Assembly (NCBI GenBank): GCA_019638595.1
Contig: JAHBTJ010000011.1
Location: forward strand, 62,001-126,000
Length of the DNA stretch: 64,000 nucleotides
Direction: 5' to 3'
Source: Chitinophagaceae bacterium
Lineage (GTDB): Bacteria; Bacteroidota; Bacteroidia; Chitinophagales; Chitinophagaceae
Made by a program: the position numbers and the translations under genes. Positions 44,486 to 54,235 of the stretch are shown here, piece after piece; positions within the stretch are counted from its first letter, which is position 1; every line of letters starts with the position of its first letter. The notes below the pieces were generated by a model. It had not been told where the DNA came from and made no database searches. It saw nothing but the letters and a program-made list of their open reading frames with translations.

Positions 44486-45235
44486 TTACGGCTTAACGGG
44501 GCAATCATTCCTGTCTTTATAACCAAGCGATAATACTATGCCTACAGAATGGCTGTAGTAATTGTCTTTTTTGCCGGGGTTAACCGACTGGCTGAAGCCG
44601 TCCAGGTAGTCGGAAGACATTAAGCGGTAATTGGTTTCAGCTTTAATGGCAAGCCTGCCGGATATAAAATATTTTATGCCTGCGCCTACAGGCACAACCG
44701 GCAACATTTTAGGAACAGGGTGTGCCATATCCGCCACCAATCCCTCCGAAACAGATTCAGCGTTAAAGTAAGCGGCATTGTAATTACTCCAATCCCGTTG
44801 AATATTCAACAGGCTTACACCAACGCCCGTAAAAAGGTAAGGAGCGAAACCCCGTCTCCCTTCAATGCCGTTTTTACCTAAAATATCCCACACAAGCATA
44901 CCCGAAAATTCAGATACGGGTGTAGTGAACCTGAAGGCACGTTGTTTACGGTATTCAGGTATGTTATACTTAGCGTCGTCCGCTTTTAATCCGCCAAAGC
45001 TGAAATTACCTCTTACCGAAAAGGACCGGTTCAGCAGGTAAGCGGCAAAAATCCCGAATTGAGGCTTTAGCGTTGCATAGGCGCCTAAGGGTTCCGGGGT
45101 GAGATCGCCCTGGTAAATGAATACCCCGCCGTTTATCCCCGCTTCAAATCTTGAAGTATATATCTGTGCTTCCGCAAAAAAATAGAGTGTAGCAAAAGGA
45201 ATGACAAGTCCTGTTTTTTTTACAATAGAATTCAT
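44486..45235 (-). CDS. DUF6089 outer-membrane beta-barrel protein
   Basis: Start taken at ATG 45235 (MNSIVKKTGLVIPFATLYFFAEA) giving a signal peptide and 249 residues; the open frame continues 57 residues upstream without a signal. Pattern: EAGINGGVFIYQGDLTPEP, LKPQFGIFAAYLLNRSFSVRGNFSFGGLKADDAKYN and a Tyr/Gly-rich set of alternating strands ending HSVGIVLSLGYKDR. These are the marks of the Bacteroidetes DUF6089/porin-like barrel proteins. Function unknown; it resembles small barrel proteins of the T9SS-associated kind but no link is shown. Confidence 0.8.
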   Translation of the reverse strand: MNSIVKKTGLVIPFATLYFFAEAQIYTSRFEAGINGGVFIYQGDLTPEPLGAYATLKPQFGIFAAYLLNRSFSVRGNFSFGGLKADDAKYNIPEYRKQRAFRFTTPVSEFSGMLVWDILGKNGIEGRRGFAPYLFTGVGVSLLNIQRDWSNYNAAYFNAESVSEGLVADMAHPVPKMLPVVPVGAGIKYFISGRLAIKAETNYRLMSSDYLDGFSQSVNPGKKDNYYSHSVGIVLSLGYKDRNDCPVKP

Positions 45236-45852
45236 CGGTGGGTAATTGTTTAATGTGGAATAGGTACCGCGTAGAATTCTATTTATAAAATTGGTTTTAT
45301 AAGTTATGTACGTGCTATTGAACGGGGCAGTTGGTAAAGGCCGGATCCTTTTTATACGAGCAGGCGCGCTGTAACTGAAATCAGGAGTAATAGCAGGGAA
45401 AAGCATGCCGTTCTGCCACAGGCATTGTTAAAATATTCCAGTATTTACCAAACTTTCGCGTTTATGACGCTATAAAATTATTGATATGGCAACCCTCAAA
45501 AATAACGTTTCGAACATTTTATTTTGCCCCGTCAGGGGCTACCCGTAAAGTGATCAGCGAAATATAAAAAAATATTCCATCCCAATGTCAGGATTACCCC
45601 TACTTCCAGCGCGAAAACCTGAACTTTATTGCGGTATGTGCTTATTTCTGGTTTTGCCGCAATAAAAATAGTTCTTACGAAGGTAAATGCGCCGTGCCGG
45701 GCTCATAAAAATTGACTAATTTTAAGGCATGCCATGTGGTTGCCTGCAGGCAAAAGATGAATACTGCAGGAGCATATCCCAACAATCATGCTGCCTTAAA
45801 CATCCGCATCTGATTGTTACCCTTTTGAATATTTTTAAATGCGCGTTAAAAA
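45236..45852. other. Spacer holding a partial relative of the mobile element
   Basis: 617 bases. From 45454 to 45625 the sequence resembles part of the two mobile elements (see that feature). The remainder, apart from a small hairpin (GCGGTATG..TTGCCGC near 45631-45661), shows no gene, repeat or clear promoter. Confidence 0.65.
45454..45625. repeat. Partial relative of the TIR elements (third locus)
   Basis: Matches, with many differences, the middle of copy 1 (TTCGCGT..TATAAAATT..GATATGGCA..CCTCAAAA..GTTTCGAACA) followed by a stretch shared with copy 2 (ATTTTGCCCCGTCAGG, then GTAAAGTGATC and AATATTCCATCC). It lacks both terminal inverted repeats, so it is a decayed or different relative. 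Short palindromes such as CCCCGTCAGGGG lie inside. Confidence 0.65.
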
Positions 45853-48800
45853 ATGATTAACCGGCGGACAAAACTTTTATTGCTTAGCCTGCTTTTGTTA
45901 CTGGGTGTTTTGCTTGTTGGTATATATGGTTTCTCCGGTAAACTGGCGCTGCCTGCAGAGGTAACACAGGCAATGAGCAACCTTCCCGATAAGCTGGATT
46001 ATAATATTCATGTAAAAAAGATACTCTCCGATAAATGCTTCAGTTGCCACGGGCCGGATAGTAAAAAACAAAAAGCGGATCTGCGGTTGGATATAGCTGA
46101 AGCTGCCTATACCAAACAAACAGAAAGTGGTCTCAGGGCCATCCGGCCCGGCAGTATTTCCAAAAGTGAAGTAACCCACCGCATTCTAAGTACAGACGCG
46201 GAATACAGGATGCCTACTCCTGCTTCGCATTTAACACTTACGGCTCACGAAAAAGCGGTGATACTGAAATGGATTGAGCAGGGAGCTGAATACAAGCCGC
46301 ACTGGGCTTTTGTAGCGCCCGAAAAAACAACGCTGCCAAAAGTGCGTAACACAAAATGGATCAAAAACGATATAGACCGGTTTGTATTGAACAGGCTTGA
46401 GCAGGAAGGATTACAGCCATCGCCTGAAGCAGACAAAGAAACGTTGATCCGCAGGGTGAGCTTTGATCTTACCGGGCTTCCTCCTTCTATTGCTGAAACA
46501 GATGCTTTTTTGGAAGATAGCGCCCCCGATGCGTATGAAAGGATGGTAGACCGTTTACTGGGCTCTCCGCGATATGGTGAGCATATGGCTGCGTACTGGC
46601 TGGATGTGGCAAGGTTTGCCGACAGCCATGGCTACCTGGATGATAAACACCGCGATGCCTCTCCCTGGCGCGATTGGGTGATACAGGCATACAATAAAAA
46701 CCTGCCCTACGATCAATTCATTACCTGGCAACTGGCGGGCGATCTTTTACCCAATGCAACCAAAGAGCAGATACTGGCAACAGGATTTAACCGCAACCAG
46801 AAGCAAAATACCGAAGCAGGCATAATACCTGAAGAGTTCAGGGTAGAGTACAATGTAGACAGAACCAATACGCTCGGCACAGGTATTTTGGGACTTACAC
46901 TGGGTTGTGCCAAATGCCACGATCATAAATACGATCCTGTCAGCCAGAAAGATTACTACTCCCTGTACGCTTTCTTTAACAGCACTTTTGAGCTGGGAAG
47001 TTCAAACTATGGGAACTACACTAATATGGTGCCGGGGCCTACACTTTTGCTTACCGATAAAAAAGATGACCAGAAAATAGACAGTCTGAAAGATGTGATA
47101 CAATACCTGGAACAAAAACTTCAACCGGTAAAGTCGCAGCATCCCGAAAAAACACTTTCACAAAAAATAATAGCGCACCTGCCGTTTGATAAAACAGAAA
47201 GATTGAATACCGGTAAAGGAAAAACGGGTAACGCATTTCGCAACAGTATACAGCCTTCTTTTTCAGCAGTCGCCAGCCGCGAAAGATCGGGCGAAGGTAT
47301 TTCAGGTAAATCTTTGTTGCTTGATGAAGAAACATCCGTGAACTTCCAGCCCTATGGATTGGGTTATTTTGAAAGATATGAGCCTTTTGCCATCAGCATA
47401 TGGTTAAAACCCTCCACGAAATATGAAGAATCTGCCATACTGCATCACAGTGATCCGCGGCGGTATGGCTTCCAGGGATATGACCTGATGCTGTTTAACA
47501 ATAAAGTAGGCTTTCGCCTGATGCACGCTTACCCGCACGATGCCATCAGCATTATCACCAACCAGGAGATCGAACCCGGCCAGTGGTATCATATTGCTGC
47601 AAGCTACGATGGCAGCAGCCGTGCTTCAGGTATGCGCTTATATATAAATGGTAAAGTGGTACCCGTAACCGTAGAATATGATAACCTGAAAAAAAATATT
47701 CGTTCTTTCCCGGATATACATAAAACGTCTGCCCTTGCCGGCCTGGCATTTGGTGCAAGGGTACTTGAAAAAACAATGAAGGATGCGGAACTGGATGAGT
47801 TTTGTTTGTTCAACAATACATTAGACGAAGCGGAGGCGGAATGGCTGTACAAAACAAAAGCGATTCATTTATTGGGCGATCACAGCACGGCGTTGCAGCA
47901 AAAGCCAGACAGCCTGATGAAGGCACGTATGGAATTGGCTGCCGTATACGATTCTGCCAAAGAAGCAATGGTAATGGGCGATTTGCCTAAACCCGTTGCT
48001 ACACATGTATTGCTTCGTGGCGTATATGATAATTACGGCGAAGAAGTGCAGCCCGGAACCCCTGCTGCGGTTCTTCCTTTCCCCGATAGTTTACCGGAGA
48101 ACAGGTTGGGACTGGCGAAGTGGTTGTTCCTTCCCGGTCATCCGCTAACGGCCAGGGTTGCGGTTAACCATGTTTGGGAAATGTATTTTGGAAGAGGGCT
48201 GGTAAAAACTTCAGACGATTTTGGTAACCAGGGTGAAATGCCTTCGCATCCCGGTCTGCTTGATTACCTGGCTGTTCAATTCCGGGAGAACGGCTGGGAT
48301 CTTAAAGCATTGCAGAAGCTCATTGTAATGAGCGCCACCTACCGGCAGCAGTCTGTTATTAACACCGGTTTGTATGAAAAAGATCCTGATAACATATTAC
48401 TTGCCAGGAGCTCACGGTACAGGATGTCCGCCGAAATGATCCGCGACAACGCACTTGCTATCAGCGGCTTGCTATCTTCCAAAATTGGCGGGCCAAGCGT
48501 ATATCCTTACCAGCCGCCGGGCTTGTGGGAGGCACTGAGCGATAAGTCGTGGCGCTATATATATAAGCTGTCTGAAGAGGAAGACCTGTTCAGGCGAAGT
48601 ATGTATACTATTATAAAAAGATCGAGCCCGCCACCCTATATGCTGATATTTGACGCGCCCGACCGGAATTTTTGTACGGTGAAAAGACCGGTTTCAAGTT
48701 CGCCTTTACAGGCGTTGGCTTTAATGAACGATCCTACTTTTATAGAAGCTTCCAAATTTGTAGCGATGCGCATTATACATGAAGGAGGCAACAGTATTGA

Positions 48801-49056
48801 TGGTAAGCTGGCATTAGGGTTCCGGCTGGTAACAGGACGAAGACCCGGCAAAGATGAAACAATGTTGTTAAACGAGATGTACCGGGCGGAAAACGATATT
48901 TTAAGAAAGCAACCCGGCAAAGCAAAAAAAATACTGGCGGTGGGCAATGCGAAGATGGATCAGCCGGCTTCACCGGAAGGGTTAATAGAAGCGGCAACCT
49001 ATACCAATGTAATAATGGCGTTGCTGAATACGGATGAATTTATAACCAGGAAATAG
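45853..49056 (+). CDS. DUF1549/DUF1553 protein with Planctomycete-type cytochrome and LamG domain
   Basis: 1067 residues, exported (membrane helix at about 7-28). Order: PSCyt1 haem domain (about 50-150) with CFSCHG; DUF1549 (about 170-390; [40 protein letters not shown]), which also contains a second CxxCH in [11 protein letters not shown] (about 353); a LamG/concanavalin-like domain (about 440-680; [24 protein letters not shown]); and DUF1553 (about 740-1050; [31 protein letters not shown]). These combinations were first catalogued in Planctomycetes and are found scattered in Bacteroidetes, usually beside DUF1501. Electron transfer coupled to extracellular glycan breakdown is an inference from neighbours. 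Confidence 0.9.
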   Translation: MINRRTKLLLLSLLLLLGVLLVGIYGFSGKLALPAEVTQAMSNLPDKLDYNIHVKKILSDKCFSCHGPDSKKQKADLRLDIAEAAYTKQTESGLRAIRPGSISKSEVTHRILSTDAEYRMPTPASHLTLTAHEKAVILKWIEQGAEYKPHWAFVAPEKTTLPKVRNTKWIKNDIDRFVLNRLEQEGLQPSPEADKETLIRRVSFDLTGLPPSIAETDAFLEDSAPDAYERMVDRLLGSPRYGEHMAAYWLDVARFADSHGYLDDKHRDASPWRDWVIQAYNKNLPYDQFITWQLAGDLLPNATKEQILATGFNRNQKQNTEAGIIPEEFRVEYNVDRTNTLGTGILGLTLGCAKCHDHKYDPVSQKDYYSLYAFFNSTFELGSSNYGNYTNMVPGPTLLLTDKKDDQKIDSLKDVIQYLEQKLQPVKSQHPEKTLSQKIIAHLPFDKTERLNTGKGKTGNAFRNSIQPSFSAVASRERSGEGISGKSLLLDEETSVNFQPYGLGYFERYEPFAISIWLKPSTKYEESAILHHSDPRRYGFQGYDLMLFNNKVGFRLMHAYPHDAISIITNQEIEPGQWYHIAASYDGSSRASGMRLYINGKVVPVTVEYDNLKKNIRSFPDIHKTSALAGLAFGARVLEKTMKDAELDEFCLFNNTLDEAEAEWLYKTKAIHLLGDHSTALQQKPDSLMKARMELAAVYDSAKEAMVMGDLPKPVATHVLLRGVYDNYGEEVQPGTPAAVLPFPDSLPENRLGLAKWLFLPGHPLTARVAVNHVWEMYFGRGLVKTSDDFGNQGEMPSHPGLLDYLAVQFRENGWDLKALQKLIVMSATYRQQSVINTGLYEKDPDNILLARSSRYRMSAEMIRDNALAISGLLSSKIGGPSVYPYQPPGLWEALSDKSWRYIYKLSEEEDLFRRSMYTIIKRSSPPPYMLIFDAPDRNFCTVKRPVSSSPLQALALMNDPTFIEASKFVAMRIIHEGGNSIDGKLALGFRLVTGRRPGKDETMLLNEMYRAENDILRKQPGKAKKILAVGNAKMDQPASPEGLIEAATYTNVIMALLNTDEFITRK

Positions 49057-49124
49057 CGGTACGCGTTACCGTTAGTTGCGGGAGCCGTTGAGGAAAGGAT
49101 AAAAAAAATATTAATCCACTCATT

Positions 49125-50597
49125 ATGGAGGATGTTCAAAAAATAATAAGCAGCCAGGCCAGGCGCGATTTTTTACGGGGCTCTGTGTTAGGGTTGGGCG
49201 GTATTGCCCTGGGGTCTTTACTGGGATGCAACCACCGTTCAGCAACTCCACCCGGTACGGGGGGCTCCATTGAGCCTGAAGCAGAAAACCAGCCGCTGGT
49301 AAATCCACATTTTGTACCGCGTGCAAAAAGAGTGATTTATCTTTTCCAGAGCGGAGGTCCTTCGCAAATGGAGCTGTTTGACTATAAGCCTAAGCTGTAT
49401 GAAATGCACGGGCAGGAAATTCCCCCGAGCATTATTGGCGCCGGCAGGGTGTCGGGCATGGTGTCGAACCAGAACAGCTTCCCGTTGGCAGCTCCCATGA
49501 CGCAGTTTAAGCAGTATGGAAAGAATGGCGCGTATTTTAGTGATCTTATTCCGCACATTGCCGGTATTTCCAACGACATCTGCGTGGTGCGCAGTATGTT
49601 TTCCGAGCAGATCAACCACGAACCCGCGGTAATTTTTACACAAACCGGCAACCAGTTGAGTGGCAGACCCAGCATCGGCTCGTGGATCAGTTATGGACTG
49701 GGTAGCCTCAACAATAACCTGCCCTCTTTCGTGGTGTTACTTTCGAAAGGCGGTGGCGATCAGCCTATCAGTAATCTTGCGTGGAGTAATGGTTTCCTGC
49801 CATCGCATCACCAGGGTGTTCAGTTCATGTCGGGTAAAGATCCTGTGCTTTACCTTTCTTCGCCCGATGGAGTAGACAGGATGGACCGTCGCAGGGCGCT
49901 GAACTTCATTCAAAAATTTAACCTGCTGCAAAAAGACAAATGGCAGGATCCTGAAATTGACAGCCGGCTGAACCAGTATGAAATGGCGTACCGCATGCAG
50001 ATGGCGGTACCTGAAATTACCGATCTTACAAAGGAACCACAGCATATACTGGATATGTATGGCCCGGATGTTACTACGCCGGGCAGCTATTCCTACAACT
50101 GCTTGCTGGCAAGAAAGCTCGCAGAAAAAGATGTCCGGTTCATACAGTTATATCACCTGGGGTGGGATCATCATGGCAAATTAACCAGCGGTATTACCCG
50201 TGCTACGCAACAAACAGACCAGGCTTCCGCTGCATTGGTCAAAGACCTTAAACAACGGGGATTGCTGGATGATACGCTGGTGATATGGGGGGGTGAATTT
50301 GGCAGGACCAGCTTTAGCCAGGGCAGGCTGACGAGAGAAGATTTTGGCAGGGATCATCTTCCCAACGCCTATAGTATATGGATGGCAGGTGGTGGAATTA
50401 AGCCTGGCATCCAATATGGAGAAACAGACGATTTTGCTCATAATGTGGTACGCGATAAAGTGCATGTGCATGATTTCCAGGCAACGTTATTGTACCTGCT
50501 GGGCATTGACCATGAAAAATTTACTTATAAAAGCCAGGGGCGGCGTTACCGGCTTACAGATGTTTCGGGCGATGTTGTAAAAAGTATTATTGCCTGA
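49125..50597 (+). CDS. DUF1501 family protein, Tat-exported
   Basis: 490 residues in the alkaline phosphatase/sulfatase-like superfamily. A twin-arginine signal (RRDFLRG at about 13, followed by a hydrophobic stretch GLGGIALGSLLGC) marks export as a folded, probably metal-containing protein; the following Cys suggests possible lipidation. Markers: FLFQSGGPSQMELFDYKP (about 72-89; here YLFQSGGPSQMELFDYKP), NHEPAVIFTQTG and WGGEFGRTSFSQ near the C-terminus. Regularly paired with DUF1549/DUF1553 proteins. Substrate unknown. It is 68 bases from the previous gene. Confidence 0.87.
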   Translation: MEDVQKIISSQARRDFLRGSVLGLGGIALGSLLGCNHRSATPPGTGGSIEPEAENQPLVNPHFVPRAKRVIYLFQSGGPSQMELFDYKPKLYEMHGQEIPPSIIGAGRVSGMVSNQNSFPLAAPMTQFKQYGKNGAYFSDLIPHIAGISNDICVVRSMFSEQINHEPAVIFTQTGNQLSGRPSIGSWISYGLGSLNNNLPSFVVLLSKGGGDQPISNLAWSNGFLPSHHQGVQFMSGKDPVLYLSSPDGVDRMDRRRALNFIQKFNLLQKDKWQDPEIDSRLNQYEMAYRMQMAVPEITDLTKEPQHILDMYGPDVTTPGSYSYNCLLARKLAEKDVRFIQLYHLGWDHHGKLTSGITRATQQTDQASAALVKDLKQRGLLDDTLVIWGGEFGRTSFSQGRLTREDFGRDHLPNAYSIWMAGGGIKPGIQYGETDDFAHNVVRDKVHVHDFQATLLYLLGIDHEKFTYKSQGRRYRLTDVSGDVVKSIIA

Positions 50598-50600
50598 TAA

Positions 50601-50607
50601 AAGGAGG
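50601..50607 (+). promoter_or_regulatory. Strong Shine-Dalgarno sequence before the DUF2231-cytochrome gene
   Basis: AAGGAGG, six bases before ATG 50614. It decides the start against the upstream TTG at 50590. Nearly all other genes in the window lack such a site, as is normal in this phylum. Confidence 0.75.
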
Positions 50608-50613
50608 ATCATT

Positions 50614-52032
50614 ATGTTGCCTGACACCCTGGATCAATGGTTTGTATATTTCGGACATCTTCACCCTGTAATGGTTCACCTCCCGGTAGGGATACTGGTG
50701 CTTGTGCTTATTATAGAACTGGCTTTCTATAAAAAAAACAACGGCTCCTCTCCATTGCAGGCTGTACCATTTATGCTTGCAGCAGGCTGTTTAACTGCTG
50801 CCTTTTCCTGTATAGTAGGATGGTTGCTGAGTAAAGAAGGAAGTTATGATGAAAGCACGCTCCTGCTGCACCAGTGGACGGGTATTGCCGTCGCGCTGCT
50901 GTCGGGGCTTGGCTGGTGGATCAGTAAAAATAAAAATACCTATACTAAAGCAAAGCGGTTATACAGGATAGTTTTGATGATGCTATTCGTGGTACTTATG
51001 ACTGCCGGGCACAACGGAGGTAGCCTTACTCACGGCAATGATTACCTCACAGCAGAGCTGCCACCACCGTTGAATAGCTGGTTAGGTTCCGGAGAAAGCA
51101 AGGATACTTCCCGCTTTTTGAGAAAACCGGTTACGGATATCAATGAAGCATATGTGTATGCGGACCTGGTACAAAATGTGCTGGGCGACAAATGTTACAG
51201 TTGTCACAGCTCAAAAAAGGTAAAAGGCGGACTGCGTGTGGATGATGAAAAGCTTTTATTTAAAGGTGGAAAGCATGGCGTGGTGATTGAACCGGGTAAT
51301 ATTGAAGGAAGTGAGCTGATAAAAAGAATACTGCTGCCGCAGGATGATGATAAGCGGATGCCTCCTCAAAAGCAGCCCCCGTTAACACAGGAGGAAATTG
51401 CCCTGCTGAAATGGTGGATACAAAACGGGGCCGATACCCGCAAAAAAGTAAGCGAATTTTCCTCTTCTTCCGCTGTAATGCCCATGCTGGCTTTTTTTGC
51501 TTCTTCTCCGGCAGAAGATAGTGCCGCCGGCATTTCACCCTTGTCCGGTATTTTTGATACGGAGCTGCCGCCGGCAGACCGGGCAGCAATTGATACGCTC
51601 AGCAGCCTGGGTATAATAGTATCTCCTGTAGCGCAAAACAAAAATTTACTGGAAATAAGCTGTGTGAATTTCCCGGCTTTTGACGATGATAAAATGCAGT
51701 TACTTGTAAATGTTTCTGATCATATTGTTTCGCTAAAGTTAGATGGTACTCAAATTACCGACGCCGCGTTTAACAATATATCCCGGTTCCGTAATCTTGT
51801 TCGCCTGAACATTGCATATACTGCGGTAAGTAGTGCGGCTATATCCAAACTGCTATCGCTCAAAGGGCTTGAGTATATCAATATAGTGGGCACAAAGGTT
51901 GGCAACAAAGGTTTGCTGGAACTGCATGCGTTACCCAACCTGAAAAAAATATATTGCTGGAATTCGATGGTGACCAATGAGGGGCTTGCAGCATTTAACC
52001 GGGAGCAAATAATTGCGGTGGGAGAGGAATAG
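50614..52032 (+). CDS. DUF2231-type membrane protein with cytochrome c and LRR-like domains
   Basis: 472 residues from ATG 50614. N-terminal four-helix DUF2231 domain (about 8-135; HPVMVHLPVG, WLLSKEGSYDESTLLLHQWTG), a PSCyt1 haem domain (about 190-280) with CYSCH and MPPQKQPPLTQEEIALLKWWIQNGAD, then leucine-rich repeat-like sequence (about 330-470; VSLKLDGTQITDAAFNNISRFRNLVRLNIAYTAVSSAAISKLLSLKGLEYINI). Third and last gene of the cassette, 16 bases after DUF1501. It probably anchors the cytochrome in the membrane. Confidence 0.87.
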   Translation: MLPDTLDQWFVYFGHLHPVMVHLPVGILVLVLIIELAFYKKNNGSSPLQAVPFMLAAGCLTAAFSCIVGWLLSKEGSYDESTLLLHQWTGIAVALLSGLGWWISKNKNTYTKAKRLYRIVLMMLFVVLMTAGHNGGSLTHGNDYLTAELPPPLNSWLGSGESKDTSRFLRKPVTDINEAYVYADLVQNVLGDKCYSCHSSKKVKGGLRVDDEKLLFKGGKHGVVIEPGNIEGSELIKRILLPQDDDKRMPPQKQPPLTQEEIALLKWWIQNGADTRKKVSEFSSSSAVMPMLAFFASSPAEDSAAGISPLSGIFDTELPPADRAAIDTLSSLGIIVSPVAQNKNLLEISCVNFPAFDDDKMQLLVNVSDHIVSLKLDGTQITDAAFNNISRFRNLVRLNIAYTAVSSAAISKLLSLKGLEYINIVGTKVGNKGLLELHALPNLKKIYCWNSMVTNEGLAAFNREQIIAVGEE

Positions 52033-52101
52033 AATACCAGGCTGCCGGTAATTACTTTTTGAAACGACCGGTGCGTGTATTTGGGATCGCTGTAGAATAA
52101 A

Positions 52102-52398
52102 TTATTTGTTCAGGGGCGTATAATCTATTTCAAGAAAATCTTCAACGCCCGGTATCCAGTATTGCCGGATAAACGCGGTATGATCCGGATGGTTATTGTA
52201 TATATCATATTCATCCTGGTTAGCAAATTCCATTGAAAGCCCGTAATCGAACGTATTCTTTTTACTCACCTGTTCCAGTTGTTCAAAAGCTTTTACACCC
52301 GGTATATCGGCCAGCTTTTCAGTGGCCTGCAAAAAATCCTTTTCCTCTGCCGAACCTTTTGCATATTTCAATGTAAATATTACAGAATGCCTGATCAT
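52102..52398 (-). CDS. Dabb family (stress-responsive alpha/beta barrel) protein
   Basis: Start taken at ATG 52398 (MIRHSVIFTLKYAKGSAEEKDF) giving 98 residues; the 18-residue upstream extension is not conserved. The fold is a ferredoxin-like dimeric barrel with FDYGLSMEFANQDEYDIYNNHPDHTAFIRQYWIPGVEDFLEIDY, the Dabb pattern. Members act in stress responses or as small enzymes; no specific function can be assigned. Convergent with the cassette gene. Confidence 0.85.
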   Translation of the reverse strand: MIRHSVIFTLKYAKGSAEEKDFLQATEKLADIPGVKAFEQLEQVSKKNTFDYGLSMEFANQDEYDIYNNHPDHTAFIRQYWIPGVEDFLEIDYTPLNK

Positions 52399-52467
52399 AT
52401 ATTTTGTATTGTAGTGAATATGCAAAATAGTATTAATTAGCCGCAGATGCACAGATTATATATACCC

Positions 52468-53094
52468 ATTGTCAGGCCAGGGCAAACGCATCTAAACTGA
52501 TATATGCTCATTCATCCCTCGGGACATAGGCGTCAACGTAAGGAACAGGAGCCGTAAAATGCCGCGAAAAGGTAATATCATTTAGTTAAGGAATATACAT
52601 GTTAAGCAGGGTTTAGAGCCCGGATTGCTGATTTAAAGACCCTAAATGGATGCTCCGGGTGCGGTCTTTTTTATACAACCAGGGGTAACGCCTATGGCGC
52701 ATCATTGAAAAATACCCTCTTTGTCTACAAACGGGTTGTGCCGATGGCACAGAAAAGTATTTCATTCGCCTGGGACACACCTGAAACATGCCGCATAGCG
52801 GCTACCTGCTTGTAGAAGAAATGCCGGACGTTTTATTTTGCCCCGTCAGGGCTACCCTTAATGTAAAGTGATCTGTGAAATACAGAAAAATATTCCATCC
52901 TGATGGAAGGACTATCGCCCCTTTGCTAACCCGAAAATGGATATTCAAACCTGCCTGTTGTGGGCACGGTTCAGGCCCACGGCTTAAGTTACCCGATGGG
53001 GCAAATGAACCATCTGCTACAGAGAAACGGGAAACAATATCAGATGACCAATAGTTACTGTACTTCTATAGATGCGTTTGCCCTGATTGTCAGG
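52468..53094. mobile_element. Non-autonomous TIR element, copy 2, with perfect 9-base target duplication
   Basis: Element body 52477-53085 (609 bases) begins with C and CAGGGCAAACGCATCTA (52478-52494) and ends with its exact reverse complement (53069-53085). The flanking 9-mers ATTGTCAGG at 52468-52476 and 53086-53094 are identical. The first about 320 bases differ from copy 1 by only a few bases; then the two diverge, copy 1 carrying about 127 extra bases. The last about 80 bases are shared again. No coding frame is conserved. It lies between the Dabb gene and the rluD promoter; the -7 box of rluD is 23 bases past the right duplication. Confidence 0.92.
52635..52672 (+). terminator. Terminator inside mobile element copy 2
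   Basis: AAAGACC (52635-52641) with GGTCTTT (52663-52669) and a T-run to 52672, identical to that in copy 1. Conservation of this structure between copies is close to complete. Confidence 0.65.
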
Positions 53095-53117
53095 AACTAT
53101 CTTAGTAATGGCTGCAT

Positions 53118-53125
53118 TATCTTTG
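53118..53125 (+). promoter_or_regulatory. Candidate -7 box of rluD
   Basis: TATCTTTG at 53118-53125, 10 bases before ATG 53136. A good -33 element is not seen (TTG at 53087 is too far). If used, the transcript would have almost no leader. Confidence 0.45.
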
Positions 53126-53135
53126 CCAAAATACA

Positions 53136-54209
53136 ATGAATATGCTTAAAGAAGAGGAATGGGATGCTGAACTGGAAAATGGTGAAGGAAGCGAAGAGCG
53201 GTACGAACGTATGTCGTTTGTTGTGGATAAGGGGCAGGAGCCTGTGCGAATTGATAAATTTTTATTGACGCGCATGGAAGGAGGTACACGTAATAAACTG
53301 CAGCAGGGTATTGAAAAAGGATTTGTGCTGGTAAATGATAAGCCGGTAAAATCAAATTATAAAATAAAACCCGGCGACCGGATATTAATGTATTCGGATA
53401 CCTCGCCTGAGTCTACGGAAATTGTTCCGGAGCCCATGGAGCTGAATATTGTTTTTGAGGACGGGGATATCATCGTTATCAATAAACCCGCCGGGTTGGT
53501 GGTGCACCCGGGTTGCGGGAACTATACCGGCACAGTGGTGAACGGCGTTTCGTGGCATCTTCAGCAACAAAATCCTTCCTTAACAGAATCTGACCTGCCG
53601 CGTTTTGGGTTGGTGCATCGTATAGACAAAAACACGAGCGGGTTGCTGGTACTGGCAAAAAACGCTACAGCATCACTGCATCTTGCCAAACAATTTTCGG
53701 AGCATACTGTTCAAAGAAAGTACGTAGCGTTGGTTTGGGGCGACCTGCAGGAAGAGTCCGGAACAATTGTGGCGCATATCGGCAGGCACCAGCGTTTCAG
53801 GAAAATAATGGATGCTTATCCCGAAGGAGACCACGGCAAGGATGCGGTTACGCATTACCGTGTTACGGAACGTTTCGGCTATGTAAGCCTGGTTGAATGC
53901 AGGCTGGAAACCGGGCGGACACACCAGATACGCGTGCATATGAAATACATTGGTCATCCTTTGTTCAACGACGAAACGTATGGCGGCGACCGTATAGTGA
54001 AGGGTACTGTTTTTACCAAATACCGGCAGTTTATTGATAACTGCTTTGCCATTTGCCCCCGGCACGCGCTGCATGCGCAAACTTTGGGGTTCATTCATCC
54101 AACTTCAAAAAAAGAGATGCTGTTCAACAGCGAGCTGCCGGACGATATGCGGCAGGTGATTGAAAAATGGAGAAGGTATGTGGGCGCCAGGGGAACAAAT
54201 GCAGAATAA
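53136..54209 (+). CDS. rluD: RluA/RluD family 23S rRNA pseudouridine synthase
   Basis: 357 residues. N-terminal S4 RNA-binding domain (about 30-90; VRIDKFLLTRMEGGTRNKLQQGIEKGFVLVNDKPVKSNYKIKPGD) followed by the catalytic domain with HRIDKNTSGLLVLAKN (catalytic Asp, about 168-183) and ETGRTHQIRVHMKYIGHPLFND. It probably modifies 23S rRNA positions 1911/1915/1917 in the decoding-related helix 69. ATG 53142 (second Met) is an alternative start. Acidic N-terminal stretch of 20 residues before S4 is unusual but not striking. Confidence 0.9.
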   Translation: MNMLKEEEWDAELENGEGSEERYERMSFVVDKGQEPVRIDKFLLTRMEGGTRNKLQQGIEKGFVLVNDKPVKSNYKIKPGDRILMYSDTSPESTEIVPEPMELNIVFEDGDIIVINKPAGLVVHPGCGNYTGTVVNGVSWHLQQQNPSLTESDLPRFGLVHRIDKNTSGLLVLAKNATASLHLAKQFSEHTVQRKYVALVWGDLQEESGTIVAHIGRHQRFRKIMDAYPEGDHGKDAVTHYRVTERFGYVSLVECRLETGRTHQIRVHMKYIGHPLFNDETYGGDRIVKGTVFTKYRQFIDNCFAICPRHALHAQTLGFIHPTSKKEMLFNSELPDDMRQVIEKWRRYVGARGTNAE

Positions 54210-54235
54210 ACAGGGGGGCACTATTCCTGGGGTAC

